Origin: Polyangiaceae bacterium
GTDB lineage: Bacteria; Myxococcota_A; Polyangia; Polyangiales; Polyangiaceae
Reading direction: 5' to 3'
Assembly (NCBI GenBank): GCA_020633235.1
Contig: JACKEA010000005.1
Coordinates: forward strand, 558,001 to 622,000
Length of the DNA: 64,000 bases
The notes beneath the pieces are model-generated. The model worked only from the letters and a program-made list of their open reading frames with translations, ran no database searches and was not told where the DNA came from. The translations under genes and the position numbers were made by a program. Of this stretch, positions 41,892 to 51,472 are shown piece by piece (within the stretch, counting starts at the first letter, position 1; every line of letters starts with the position of its first letter).

Positions 41892-42046
41892 GGCCGCCTC
41901 GGGGGCGCCAAGGCTGGGGGCGGTTTTGACCGCCTCCAGCGCTGCGAGATACACTTCGCGGAGATGCCACTCGTTGGCAGCGCCCCCGAGCTCGTACCCC
42001 CCGCGTGGGTGGTCCTTTTGGCCCATACGAACATCCAGGTCCACCC

Positions 42047-42814
42047 ATGGAGCTCCGAGTCATAGGCTGCCACGGCGGCGAGACGCCGCGACACCGCACC
42101 AGCGCGTTCGTGTTGGACGAACGCATAGCGGTGGACGCGGGCTCGCTCACCAGCGGAATGGACCTCAAGCTCCAGTTCCGTCTGAGCGCCGTGCTCGTCA
42201 GCCACGCGCACCTGGATCACATCCGCGATCTCGCGACCATCGCCGACAACCGCTGCCAGGCGGAGTGCGAGCCGCTGGTGGTCGCCGCCAGCCGCGGCAC
42301 CATCCGCGCACTGAAGAAGCACTTCTTCAATAACCTCATCTGGCCGGACTTCTCGGAGATCCCGAGCAAGGCCCAGCCCACGATCCAGTTCGTGGAGCTC
42401 AAGCCGGAAAAGCCTCAAATCATCGCGGGGTACGAGGTCGAGAGCGTGATGGTGGATCACACCATCGAGTCCGCTGGGTTCATCATCCGCGGCAAGGACG
42501 CGACCCTGGCGTACAGCGGGGACACGGGCCCCACGGACCGCATGTGGGAGCTGCTCAAGAAGGAGCAGAACCTCAGGGCCATGCTCATGGAGGTCAGCTT
42601 TCCGAATCGGGAGCAGAAGCTCGCGACCGTGAGCGGGCATCACACGCCCCGCACGCTACAGAAGGACCTGACCAAGTTCGGCAATCCCAAGGATTTGCCG
42701 ACGCTGCTCTATCACATCAAACCGGTGTTCCAGAACGAGGTGGAACAGGAGTGCGCCAAGCTCAAGGGCGTGAACCTGACCGTGATGGGCATCGGCGATC
42801 AGTTCGTGCTCTGA
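42047..42814 (+). CDS. MBL-fold hydrolase, cyclic-nucleotide phosphodiesterase-like
   Basis: 255 residues. Metal ligands are in SHAHLDHIRDL (HxHxDH), with the later Asp in AYSGDTGPTDRMW and His in SGHHTPRTL. This set fits metallo-beta-lactamase-fold phosphodiesterases of the class II type that hydrolyse 3',5'-cAMP or related nucleotides. There is no signal peptide, so it is cytoplasmic. Substrate not proven. It follows groEL by 155 bp. Confidence 0.72.
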   Translation: MELRVIGCHGGETPRHRTSAFVLDERIAVDAGSLTSGMDLKLQFRLSAVLVSHAHLDHIRDLATIADNRCQAECEPLVVAASRGTIRALKKHFFNNLIWPDFSEIPSKAQPTIQFVELKPEKPQIIAGYEVESVMVDHTIESAGFIIRGKDATLAYSGDTGPTDRMWELLKKEQNLRAMLMEVSFPNREQKLATVSGHHTPRTLQKDLTKFGNPKDLPTLLYHIKPVFQNEVEQECAKLKGVNLTVMGIGDQFVL

Positions 42815-42815
42815 A

Positions 42816-43415
42816 TCAATAGCGGCGCTGCAGGGGCTGGGGCGGCGGTGGGGATATCGGCATCGGCGCCGGCGGCCCAGGGACCATCGGGGGCTCGGGC
42901 GGCTTCGGGCCGGGCGTGCCCGGCAGCTCCGGGGGCGGCGGATAGGGGCCCTCCGGCGGCCGCCCGGGCGGCTCTGGACCCGGAGGCGGGCGCGGTCCCG
43001 GGATCGGCCCCGGCGGCGGAATCGGACCAGGGCTTGGACCCGGCCCAGGCCCGGGATGTGGCGGAGGCAGCGGCTCGGGACCCGAGGGCGGCGGCGGCAG
43101 CGGAGCGGACGTGTCATCGCTGGGCTCGGCACAGCGGATCAAGAAGCTCTCGGTGGTCTGCGTCACGCCGTGGATCTGGTCGCGGTCGCCGCTGACGCTG
43201 CTGGTCGTGCGCGAAGAGCTGTCACCAATGACGTAGCCCTTGGGGCACAGCTCGTGGGCCTTCGCGTAGCAGTCCGCCTTGCTCTCGACGCACTCCACGA
43301 ACCACCAGTCCTCGCGTCCGTCCGGTCCCGCCGCCGGCGTCGCCCGCACCGTCCAGCAGCCCGCGAGCGATAACGCCAGCAGGCTACCCAGCACGGCCTT
43401 CCGATAACCGCTCAT
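42816..43415 (-). CDS. Lipoprotein with a Pro/Gly-rich C-terminal half
   Basis: 199 residues from MSGYRKAVLGSLLALSLAGC, a lipobox signal. Residues 30-100 form a small domain with four cysteines (FVECVESKADCYAKAHELC, LIRCAEP). From about 105 on the chain is almost entirely Pro and Gly (PPPGPIPGPRPPPGPEPPG), an extended wall-spanning-type stalk. It is convergent with the MBL gene, with one base between their ends. Confidence 0.65.
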   Translation of the reverse strand: MSGYRKAVLGSLLALSLAGCWTVRATPAAGPDGREDWWFVECVESKADCYAKAHELCPKGYVIGDSSSRTTSSVSGDRDQIHGVTQTTESFLIRCAEPSDDTSAPLPPPPSGPEPLPPPHPGPGPGPSPGPIPPPGPIPGPRPPPGPEPPGRPPEGPYPPPPELPGTPGPKPPEPPMVPGPPAPMPISPPPPQPLQRRY

Positions 43416-43477
43416 GGCCCCAAGTGTCCGCGTTTCTTCCGGGCTTCGCCAGGCCACCCCTGGGCCCAGCCCGATCC

Positions 43478-43515
43478 GTTTAGTTAACATAATGTATCTT
43501 ATGCGATCTCATTAA
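43478..43515. promoter_or_regulatory. AT-rich palindromic stretch upstream of the Pro-rich lipoprotein gene
   Basis: A short AT-rich island (TTAACATAATGTATCTTATG) in GC-rich DNA with the inverted repeat CATAA/TTATG. It lies 60-100 bp upstream of the lipoprotein start, so it may be its promoter or operator. Confidence 0.35.
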
Positions 43516-43596
43516 GGTGGGAAGCGAAGGCGGTTCTCGGGCTTCCCCGCAAGCATGTCGGTCCGCCGCGGAACCTCCCGCAGCGGACGTCCAAGC

Positions 43597-44841
43597 TCAG
43601 CCGTGCGGCGGCGTGACGTACAGGCTCAGCAAGTTGCCGTGGTTGGTCAGCACGAAGCCGCGGCGTCCATACGCCGCCGGCGTGGAGCTCGAGCCGTCCG
43701 TCAGGTGCAGTCCGTCGATGATGCTGCCGTCGATCGGAGACACCAGGAACACGCCGAGCTTGGTCGTGCTCACCAGCAGCGCGCCCTCGAGCGCCACCGG
43801 CTTGGACACGCCGCCTTCCGGCAACGGCGCTCGCCACGCTTCTTGACCGGTCTCCGGATCCAGCGCCCACAGTCCCGTGGTTCCGGTGGACGCCAAGAGC
43901 AGCTTCCGCGCCGGAACCCTGGGCCCCACGCCGTCGCGCGGCGCGTGGGCCGGCTGGCTCCAGAGCGTCACGTCGCTCACGCCGGTCACCGCCGGGTTCG
44001 CCCACACCTGGGTCCCCGTGTCGGCGTCCAGCGCGTACACGCCGCCCTGATAGCTGCCTACGTAGACCACCGGTCCGGCCTCGATGTTGTCCGGGATCGG
44101 CGTGGTGTCCACGTCCAAGTACGTTGGGATTTCCCCCAGCGCTTGCTCGGCCTCGGCGGACAGATCCACCGGCTGCCAGCGCTCGTCGCCGGTGCGGGCG
44201 TCGAAGGCCGTGACGTTGCCGTCGCTGAACGCGACGTACACCTTGCCGCGCCACACCGTGGGCCCGGCATAGCCCGCCACTTCCATGCCCAGCGCGGGCG
44301 TGCGGTGCTGGGTCCAGATCGGCTTGCCGCTGCGCGCTTCCAGCGCCAGCACGGTGTCGTTGGCGTTCACGGCGTACACCACGCCGTCCTGCACAACGGG
44401 GCGCCGAGCCACCTCGGCGTTGGTGGCGAAGCGCCACAAGAGCCGCCCATCTCGGGCGCTCACCTTGTACAGCGCGCCGTCGTTGGAGCCGAAGTACACG
44501 ACGTTCTCGCCGGGCACGTAGAGCGGCGCGCATTGCACGAAGCCGAGGGTCTCGAAGCGCCACAGGACGGTGCCATCCGCCGCGGAAATGGCGTACAGGC
44601 CGCGGTCGCTGGAGCCCACGAACAGGCGCCGATGCTCGATGTCGAGCTCCGGCTGCCCGCGCTCGTAGGGCTCGCCCACCTTGCGGGATTCGGCGAGGAT
44701 CGGACGCTCGTACACCACGTCCAAGGACCAGCTCGGCCGATAGCGCCAGGACGGCACTTCGGGGTTGGCACCGGAGCGCACGGAGTCGCAGCCGAACGTC
44801 GCCGTGGCCACGAGCGCCGCGGCGACCAGGGCTCGCTTCAC
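43597..44841 (-). CDS. PQQ-like beta-propeller lipoprotein, BamB-like
   Basis: 414 residues from a GTG. Signal MKRALVAAALVATATFGC has a lipobox. At least five repeats of the PQQ-propeller type follow (GLYAISAADGTVLWRFET, LYKVSARDGRLLWRF, VLALEARSGKPIWTQ, GVYALDADTGTQVWAN, LWALDPETGQEAWRA). BamB has this build and helps outer-membrane protein assembly. The YfgM-like gene overlaps it as GTGA, the yfgM-bamB order known from many proteobacteria, which supports the assignment. Confidence 0.75.
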   Translation of the reverse strand: MKRALVAAALVATATFGCDSVRSGANPEVPSWRYRPSWSLDVVYERPILAESRKVGEPYERGQPELDIEHRRLFVGSSDRGLYAISAADGTVLWRFETLGFVQCAPLYVPGENVVYFGSNDGALYKVSARDGRLLWRFATNAEVARRPVVQDGVVYAVNANDTVLALEARSGKPIWTQHRTPALGMEVAGYAGPTVWRGKVYVAFSDGNVTAFDARTGDERWQPVDLSAEAEQALGEIPTYLDVDTTPIPDNIEAGPVVYVGSYQGGVYALDADTGTQVWANPAVTGVSDVTLWSQPAHAPRDGVGPRVPARKLLLASTGTTGLWALDPETGQEAWRAPLPEGGVSKPVALEGALLVSTTKLGVFLVSPIDGSIIDGLHLTDGSSSTPAAYGRRGFVLTNHGNLLSLYVTPPHG

Positions 44842-46208
44842 GGAGCCCCCGAGGGGGCCGGCGGCGGGACCTTCGGTAGCATCTTCTGCGCGTCTTCCAC
44901 CTGCTTGCCGAGGTCCTTGGCGCCCTTGCCCATGTCCTCCAGCATCTTCTGCAGCTTGCGCGGGTCCTTGAGGATCTGTTCCTTCAGCTCGTCGATCTGC
45001 TCCGGCGTGTAGCCCGCCGCCGACGGCTTCCGCGCTTGGCTCGGATCGACGACGCCCAAGAGATCCTGCGAAGCCCGCTCGAGGTAGCTCTCGTTACCGT
45101 AGGCGGACTTGTCCTTGGACATCTGCTCCTTGACCTTGCCGAGCAGCTCCTTGGCCTTGTCGTTCTTGCCCGCCGCCGCTGCCAGCCGGGCCTCGTGATA
45201 GAGCCCCAGGGCCTTGAAGCCCTCCCCGCTGGTCCCCTGCAGTTCCTTGAACGCCGAAAGCGCGCCGTCGGTGTCGCCCTTGGCTTCCAGCGACAGGCCG
45301 ATGCCTTCGATGGAGCGTCCGAGCACGTCGTCGTCGTGCTTCGCCAGCGCGGAGGTCTTCACCTCTTCGTAGCTGGTCTTGGCTTCATCGTACTTGGCGC
45401 TGTCGTACTGCACTCCCGCCAGGCCCAGCTTGGCGAGGATCGCGGTACCCGAGCCCTTGTCGATGTTCGCGGCTTCTTCGTAGGCCTTCTTCGCCGCGTC
45501 CAGGCGTTCCTGGGCGGTGGCGAAATTCGGGCGATCGTCCTCGGGCATCCCGGGGGGCGTGATCTGCGGCGCTCCGACGCGGCCGAGCTCTGCTTCCACG
45601 CCGGTGATCAGCGTGTCCGACGCCTTCTCTTCCGTCTTGTTCTTGCGCCAGGAGTAGATCTGCCAGCCGATGCCGCCGACCAAGGCGGCGATCACGACCC
45701 ACTGCACCACGTTGAAGTTCTTCTTCACCCAGGTGGTGGCGGCGTGGGTGCCCCGCGCGAGGGCATCGTCCACCATCTCGCCGGCATCCAGGCCCTGCGC
45801 CGCCGCAACTTCTCGCTCGCGCTTGGCGCGGCGCCGCGCGGCCGCGGCCGCCCGCAGGCGCTTGTTGCGGTCCTTGATGTCCTCGGGCGAATCGTCGTCG
45901 GAAGCGCGCTTTTTCTTCTTCTTTTTCTTCTTGGACGACGCCGCGGGCTTGGCGGCCCGCTCTTCGTCCTCGTCGTCGTCTTCGTCGTCGCCAGCGTCGA
46001 CCACGGGGGCGCTGTCATCGTCGCCCTCGTCGTCGTCGCTCTCGTCGTCGTCTTCGGCGTCGGCCTCCGCGGCAGGCTCTTCGGCCTCGTCGTCGTCGCG
46101 CTCTTCTTCCTCTTCGAGCGCGTCGTCGTCGCGCTCTTCTGCTTCGGCCTTGGCTTGCTCCGCGCGGCGTCGCGCTCGGCGGGACTGCTTGGTGTCTTCC
46201 TCTGCCAC
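44838..46208 (-). CDS. YfgM-like membrane-anchored TPR protein with a long acidic N-terminus
   Basis: 456 residues from a GTG with GGAG six bases before it. Residues 1-90 are nearly all Asp, Glu, Ala and Arg, then a run of eight Lys. A single membrane helix (VVQWVVIAALVGGIGWQIY) lies at about 165-185, followed by a periplasmic tetratricopeptide-like domain (TAQERLDAAKKAYEEAANID, LAKLGLAGVQYDSAKYDEA). YfgM assists secreted proteins near SecYEG. The acidic cytoplasmic domain is far longer than in classical YfgM and is unusual. Confidence 0.7.
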   Translation of the reverse strand: MAEEDTKQSRRARRRAEQAKAEAEERDDDALEEEEERDDDEAEEPAAEADAEDDDESDDDEGDDDSAPVVDAGDDEDDDEDEERAAKPAASSKKKKKKKKRASDDDSPEDIKDRNKRLRAAAAARRRAKREREVAAAQGLDAGEMVDDALARGTHAATTWVKKNFNVVQWVVIAALVGGIGWQIYSWRKNKTEEKASDTLITGVEAELGRVGAPQITPPGMPEDDRPNFATAQERLDAAKKAYEEAANIDKGSGTAILAKLGLAGVQYDSAKYDEAKTSYEEVKTSALAKHDDDVLGRSIEGIGLSLEAKGDTDGALSAFKELQGTSGEGFKALGLYHEARLAAAAGKNDKAKELLGKVKEQMSKDKSAYGNESYLERASQDLLGVVDPSQARKPSAAGYTPEQIDELKEQILKDPRKLQKMLEDMGKGAKDLGKQVEDAQKMLPKVPPPAPSGAP

Positions 46209-46284
46209 CGACTTCTCCAAATTCGCCCGGGATCCTGGGCCGGGCGCCTCTATAGCACCCCCAGGCTCGTCGCAAGAACCCCCC

Positions 46285-49200
46285 TCAGGGCTCCTCGTCC
46301 GACCCGCCGTCCGGAGCGCCGCCGTCCGGGTGCCACGGCTTCGGTGCCGGGGGCGGCAGCTCGTCCGCCAAGGGCACCAGGGCAATGGCAGCGATCTCCA
46401 CGTGGCGGTCTGCAAACACCACCAGCCGCACCCCACCCCCGGGCTTGGCGCCCAGGGACTTTGGCGCCAGCGCGTAGACCTCGCGCCAGGTGTCGGAGAT
46501 GGGGACCGGGATCCGAAGCGTGCGCTCGCGGTCCAATCGCGGGAGATCTCGGACCTTTATCGGCTCACCTTTACGGTTGTATCTGATGTTGTTGAGAGGC
46601 GGTGCGACGTATGCGGTGCCCGTCTCGCCCCGTGCCCGCGCCAATACCAACACCCTGATCCCGGACCCGTTGCCCCCCTTCGGCACCACCACCGTGACCC
46701 CTACCCCGAGCCCCGCGTGGCTCTCGAGGCGCTTGCGGTCGTGCTCGTCGGGGCCGCCCACGTTGGGGAGGATCTTGGCCTTCATCGCCACCTCCAGGCC
46801 GTTGGGCAGCGGGTCCGGAACGCCGAGGAAGCGCACCAGGGGCTTGGCCATCTCCGCCTCGGCGCCGAGGTGCACCAGGGCATCGGCGATGGCCACTCGA
46901 GCGCCTTGGTAGCGCTCCTTGCCCAGGGCCTTGGCCAGCGGCACCCGGGCGACGTCGTCGCCGATCTTGGACAGACAGGCCGCGATGTAAGGCCGCAGGC
47001 GCACGTCACCGAGGCTCTGTACCAGCGGCCACACGGCGTCCTTGGAGCGGATGGTCGCGAACGCGTCCAGGAGCTCCCGCGAGCGGTCGTAGTCCCGGGC
47101 CTTGTCGTCCTTCCACCAGGCGATCAGGATGCCCTCGCCGCGCTTGTCACCGCTCTCCGCCAGCGCCAGAGCGGCGAGGCGCCGCCAGCGCAGGTCGTCG
47201 GACTTCACCAGCTCGAACGCCAGGGGCGCCCCCTGGTCCATGCGTGTGAGGGCCAGCGCGGCCCAGCGCTTCACGGTCTCGTCCTCGTCGCGGCTCAGCG
47301 CCAGCCTGAGCGCCGGCGCCGTCTCGGGCCGGGCCAGCTGGAACAACAGCTCCGCCGCCTTGCGGCGGATGGCGACGTCGGCGTCGTCGAGCAGCGGTGC
47401 GATGTCCGGCGCGGCGTCCCCGTCCCCCGTCACTCCGCGGAGGATCGCCGCCGGCCAGCCGCGGCCTTCCGCTCGCAGGCCCCGAACCTCGTAGCGGCCA
47501 TGGCTGGCGGACATCTGCCGCAGCCGTTCCCGCATCTGGCTGAATCGCTCACCGTTCTCCGGCGCCACGTCGCGCTGTTCCTTCGGGTCCGTGCTGACGT
47601 CGTACAGCCGACAGGCGCCCACCTTGCGCTGACACACGAGGCGCCAGGGCCCCTCCGCGAGCAGCGCCTGCTCCTCGGTCTCCGCCAGCGCCAACCCCGC
47701 TTCGGGCTCGCGCTTCTTTGCCAGCAGCGCGCCGAGGTCTCGCCCGCGCATGCGCGCCGGTCGCGGGATGTCCAAGGCGCCCAGCACCGTGGGCAACAGA
47801 TCCACGGACTGCACCGTCTCGGAGATGCGCCGCGGCGGGAGCACTTCCGGCGCGTCGATCACCAGCGGCACCCGCACCTGCTCTTCGTACACGCTGCTGC
47901 CGTGGTAGCGGCCACCGTGCTCGCCGAACTCTTCCCCGTGATCCGCCGTGACGATCACCACGCCCTTGGGGCTTCGCTTGCGAAACGCTGCCACCAGCTT
48001 CCCCACGGTGTGGTCCGCGAAGGCGATCTCGGAGTCGTAGCGATCCACGTCGCGATCCCCGAAATCGTGCCCCGGGTGGGCTTCGTAGGGCTCGTGGGGC
48101 GCGAACAGATGCACCCAGGCAAACACGTGTTGGTCCGGCCGCAGGCCGAGGAGGTAGCCCTCCACCTGCTGGGCCCGGGCGTCCCCCTCCAAGAACTCCG
48201 TCTTCACGTATTCGAAGCCCAGATGGGTGTCCCGGAAGTGGGTGAAACGCCGCGGATCGATGAAAAACACCGCCGGCGGGTAGAAGCCCCCGGTGCGATA
48301 GCCGTAGGTGCGCAGCAGCGACGCCCAGGTGTCCGAGTCCTCCCCCGCTCCCTGCAACAGCAGCGGCCGCATGTACTTGCCGGTCATCATGGAGGTGACC
48401 GAGTACGAGGTGTGGGGCGTGGCGCAGTAGGCGTGCTCGAACACCACGCCGCTCTTGGCCAGCCGATCGATGTTCGGCGTCGTCGGTCGCGAGTAGCCGT
48501 AGGCGCCCACGTGGTCCGCGCGCAGGGCGTCGATGCTGATGAGCAGCAGGTCCCGGCCGCGCCAGTCGAGGGGCGAGCGGTTGGAACGGGCCGCGAGCAT
48601 CTCGCCGCAGCTCGCGTCCACGCAGCTCTCGGCGGAGATCGGCGGCGGTGGTGCAAGCAGCGCTGCCGTGCGCACCAGCTCCGCGCCCAGCGGCGCGTGC
48701 TCGAGCATCCACAGACGGAAGTTATCGAAGCGTGCGAGGCGCAGCGCCGCGGGCCGCGCCGCCACCAGGGCCACCAGTCCGACGACGCCGGCCAGCGCCA
48801 TCCAGCGCGCCCGGTCCCTCGGGGCTCCGGGCGAGAGCGCCCCCGCGCAGGCCGCCGACAGCGCCGCGAGGGCCGCGAGCGTCAGGTGGAACGCGGGATA
48901 CAGCCGAACGAGCAAGAGCTGGTTGGCGATCTCGAGAGCGATGGCGACCCCGACGAAGCCGAGGGCGACGGCCTCGGGGCGGCCCCGGTGGAGCCGCTGG
49001 AGCGCGGGCGCCAGGGCGTAGGTGCCAGCGGCCGCCACGAGGGCGACGAGCGCCGCGAAGCCGCCGCGCGTGGACAGCGTGGCGAGGTGGCGGCCACCGC
49101 CCACACCCCAGGCCGCTGCGCCTGCCGCGAGGGCCGCCGCGACGGCAAGCACGGCGCGCACCCGCACGTCCGCCGACTGTCGCAGCGCAGACGAAAGCAG

Positions 49201-49371
49201 CGCGCCCAGCGCCCCGGCGAACACCGCGCCGAGCAGCATCAACGGCAACAGCCACAAGAGGCCGAACTGCAGCTCCCAGACGCTGGCGACCTCGGAGCGA
49301 TGCAGCACGCCCACCACCAGGAGCTCCACCATCAGCGCCAAGAACGCCGCCGCCATCGCCCGCAGCGTCAT
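46285..49371 (-). CDS. Membrane-bound sulfatase-superfamily enzyme with a C-terminal HEAT-type repeat region
   Basis: 1028 residues. About six membrane helices occupy residues 1-210. The alkaline-phosphatase-fold domain follows: LLLISIDALRADHVGAYGYS binds metal, TADHGEEFGEHGG is the second metal site, and APHEPYEAH a third. The formylglycine motif CxPxR is absent at the expected place (ATPHTSYS instead), so it may act as a phospho- or transfer enzyme rather than a classical sulfatase. The C-terminal part has repeats of HEAT type (DVAIRRKAAELLFQLA, DETVKRWAALALTRM). It overlaps recG by 4 bp. Confidence 0.75.
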   Translation of the reverse strand: MTLRAMAAAFLALMVELLVVGVLHRSEVASVWELQFGLLWLLPLMLLGAVFAGALGALLSSALRQSADVRVRAVLAVAAALAAGAAAWGVGGGRHLATLSTRGGFAALVALVAAAGTYALAPALQRLHRGRPEAVALGFVGVAIALEIANQLLLVRLYPAFHLTLAALAALSAACAGALSPGAPRDRARWMALAGVVGLVALVAARPAALRLARFDNFRLWMLEHAPLGAELVRTAALLAPPPPISAESCVDASCGEMLAARSNRSPLDWRGRDLLLISIDALRADHVGAYGYSRPTTPNIDRLAKSGVVFEHAYCATPHTSYSVTSMMTGKYMRPLLLQGAGEDSDTWASLLRTYGYRTGGFYPPAVFFIDPRRFTHFRDTHLGFEYVKTEFLEGDARAQQVEGYLLGLRPDQHVFAWVHLFAPHEPYEAHPGHDFGDRDVDRYDSEIAFADHTVGKLVAAFRKRSPKGVVIVTADHGEEFGEHGGRYHGSSVYEEQVRVPLVIDAPEVLPPRRISETVQSVDLLPTVLGALDIPRPARMRGRDLGALLAKKREPEAGLALAETEEQALLAEGPWRLVCQRKVGACRLYDVSTDPKEQRDVAPENGERFSQMRERLRQMSASHGRYEVRGLRAEGRGWPAAILRGVTGDGDAAPDIAPLLDDADVAIRRKAAELLFQLARPETAPALRLALSRDEDETVKRWAALALTRMDQGAPLAFELVKSDDLRWRRLAALALAESGDKRGEGILIAWWKDDKARDYDRSRELLDAFATIRSKDAVWPLVQSLGDVRLRPYIAACLSKIGDDVARVPLAKALGKERYQGARVAIADALVHLGAEAEMAKPLVRFLGVPDPLPNGLEVAMKAKILPNVGGPDEHDRKRLESHAGLGVGVTVVVPKGGNGSGIRVLVLARARGETGTAYVAPPLNNIRYNRKGEPIKVRDLPRLDRERTLRIPVPISDTWREVYALAPKSLGAKPGGGVRLVVFADRHVEIAAIALVPLADELPPPAPKPWHPDGGAPDGGSDEEP

Positions 49372-51431
49372 CCCGCTTCCTCCCGCGCGGCGAGCTCGGG
49401 AGCTCGTGCCACGAAGGCCTTGAGCGCCGGGTGCTGCGACAGCTCGGGGTCGTCCCGGGTGAGCGCGCGTACGTCCTCCGCGATCCGCTCGAGCCATGGC
49501 GCGTCCGCGAAGGCGTCCAAGAACTCGAGCCCTGACTCCCCGCTCTGCCGCGTGCCCGACAGATCTCCGGCGCCCCGTTGCGCGAGATCCGCCCGCGCAA
49601 CGTCGGCCCCGCGCTCGGTGCGTTCCAGCGTCTCGAGGCGTTGCTCGGCGAGCTCCGTCAACGGCTCGTCGTGCACCAGCAGACAAGTGCTCGGTCGCTG
49701 CGAGCGACCCACGCGACCCCGCAGCTGGTGCAGCTGCCCCAAGCCGAAGTGCTCGGCGCCGTCGATCACCATCAGCGTGGCCTGGGGCACGTCGATGCCC
49801 ACCTCAACCACGCTGGTGCCCACCAGCACGCGCGCCTGACCGGAGCGAAAGCGCGCCAGCGCAGCGCGACGCTCCGCGACGGGAAGCCGCGCGTGGGCCA
49901 GCACCACCTGGTCGCCGAACGCCTTCCGCAGCTCTTTGTCGCGCTCGGTGGCGCTGGGGCCGTCGTCGTCTTCGTCGTCGGCATCGATGCGGGGACACAC
50001 CACGAAGGTGTTTTCGTCCCGTTCGATGGTTTCTCGAATGATTGTTGGTACGTCGCGGAACCACGCGCTGCGGACGACCCGACGCGTGACGACGGGGCGA
50101 CGGCCCGGCGGCAGCTCCCGGAGCTCGCTCGTCTCGAGCTCGCCGCGGAGTGCGAGCGCGAGGGTCCGCGGGATGGGCGTCGCGCTCAAGGTGAGCAGGT
50201 GCGGATCTCGCCCGCGCGCCACGGCGAGCCGCTGCGCCACGCCCAGGCGCTGTTGCTCGTCCACCACCACGAGCCCGAGCCGCGCCGGCTCGAGCCCCTC
50301 GCCCAGCAAGGCGTGGGTGCCGATCAGCACGTCGATGTCATGCTCTCGAAGGGCCGACAGCACGGCGCGGCGCTCCGCCGCGGGCGTCGCCCCGGTGAGC
50401 ACCGCCGTGCGCGCGCCGACGGCCCGCGTCAGCGCGTCCGCCGCGATCCCGTACTGGTCCGCCAGGGCGGTGGTGGGCGCGAAGATCAACGTCTGCGCGC
50501 GGGCGGCGTGGGCCTGCGCCGCGGCAGCGAGGGCGACCCCGGTCTTGCCCGCGCCGACATCACCCAAAAGCAAACGACGCATGGGCTCCGGACCTGCCAG
50601 GTCCTGAGCGATCTCGGCGATGGCCTGGTCTTGCGACGCCGTGAACGTGAAGCCCAGCGCGGATTCCAGCGCTCGCACCGCCTTTGGCGCCGGCGGCAGG
50701 CCGGGCGCGGTGGCGCGGAGCTCTTGTCGGCGCTGGGCGCGAAGCCAGGTCCGCGCGAACGCCTCCGCCCACGCCAGGTGCTCGCGGGCGGCGCGGAGCT
50801 CGCTCACGGCGACGGGCGCCGCGGGACGATGAATGCGCTCGAGATCCAGCGGCGCGAAACCTTCTCGCAGGGCGATGGCGGCGGGCACAGGATCCGCGCT
50901 GCCGTTGGCTTCGAGGGCTTGCTCCAAGAAGTGTCGCAGCCGCTCGCCGCTCACGCCGCTCACCCGCGGATAGCGCGGCACGATCTTGGGCGCGTCGTCC
51001 AGCCACAGATCCGGATGCGCCATCATGGCGCCAGGGCCGCGCTTCGGCGGGGCCACGCGGCCGGCGAGCACGCACGCGGCCCCCGGCTTCGCCCGCGCCA
51101 AGATGCCGTGGGCGGCAAAGAACCAAAAGGCCGTGAGCCGCGCGTCGTCCTCCCCCGCGATCTCCACCCGCAGCATGCGTCGTCGGCGGCGTCCGGGAAC
51201 GAAGCTCGCGCGCTTCACCGTGCCCTTCACCACCAAATGGGGACGACGCGGCGCCCGCTCCACCGCTTCGGCGACCGTCACGGCTTGCTCGCGGTCGTCG
51301 TAGCTCCGCGGCAAGAGCCACAGAAGATCCGCCACGGTGGCGAGGCCGGCCTTGTCGAAGGTGTTTGCCAGCGCCGGCCCCACCCCCGAAAGGTGCGCCA
51401 GGGGCGCAGCGATGGTGAGCGGCTGGGACAC
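49368..51431 (-). CDS. recG: ATP-dependent DNA helicase RecG
   Basis: 687 residues from a GTG. An N-terminal wedge/OB region begins with LSGVGPALANTF and LLWLLPRSYDDRE. Helicase motifs are RLLLGDVGAGKTGVAL (Walker A), VVVDEQQRLGVAQR (motif II, DEQQ where DEQH is usual), LTLSATPIPRTLAL (III) and GTSVVEVGIDVPQA and HQLRGRVGRS (V, VI). RecG remodels stalled replication forks and Holliday junctions in the cytoplasm. The one-residue change in motif II is the only oddity. Confidence 0.94.
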   Translation of the reverse strand: MSQPLTIAAPLAHLSGVGPALANTFDKAGLATVADLLWLLPRSYDDREQAVTVAEAVERAPRRPHLVVKGTVKRASFVPGRRRRRMLRVEIAGEDDARLTAFWFFAAHGILARAKPGAACVLAGRVAPPKRGPGAMMAHPDLWLDDAPKIVPRYPRVSGVSGERLRHFLEQALEANGSADPVPAAIALREGFAPLDLERIHRPAAPVAVSELRAAREHLAWAEAFARTWLRAQRRQELRATAPGLPPAPKAVRALESALGFTFTASQDQAIAEIAQDLAGPEPMRRLLLGDVGAGKTGVALAAAAQAHAARAQTLIFAPTTALADQYGIAADALTRAVGARTAVLTGATPAAERRAVLSALREHDIDVLIGTHALLGEGLEPARLGLVVVDEQQRLGVAQRLAVARGRDPHLLTLSATPIPRTLALALRGELETSELRELPPGRRPVVTRRVVRSAWFRDVPTIIRETIERDENTFVVCPRIDADDEDDDGPSATERDKELRKAFGDQVVLAHARLPVAERRAALARFRSGQARVLVGTSVVEVGIDVPQATLMVIDGAEHFGLGQLHQLRGRVGRSQRPSTCLLVHDEPLTELAEQRLETLERTERGADVARADLAQRGAGDLSGTRQSGESGLEFLDAFADAPWLERIAEDVRALTRDDPELSQHPALKAFVARAPELAAREEAG

Positions 51432-51472
51432 GCGACTCGGGGCGCGACCGCGAAGAGGCCGCGCGAGCTCGG

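Noticed and set aside
45670..49839. 1389-codon plus-strand frame
   Set aside because: Antisense to yfgM-like and sulfatase-family genes; its composition (Ser/Arg/Ala/Val runs) is typical of an antisense shadow in GC-rich DNA.
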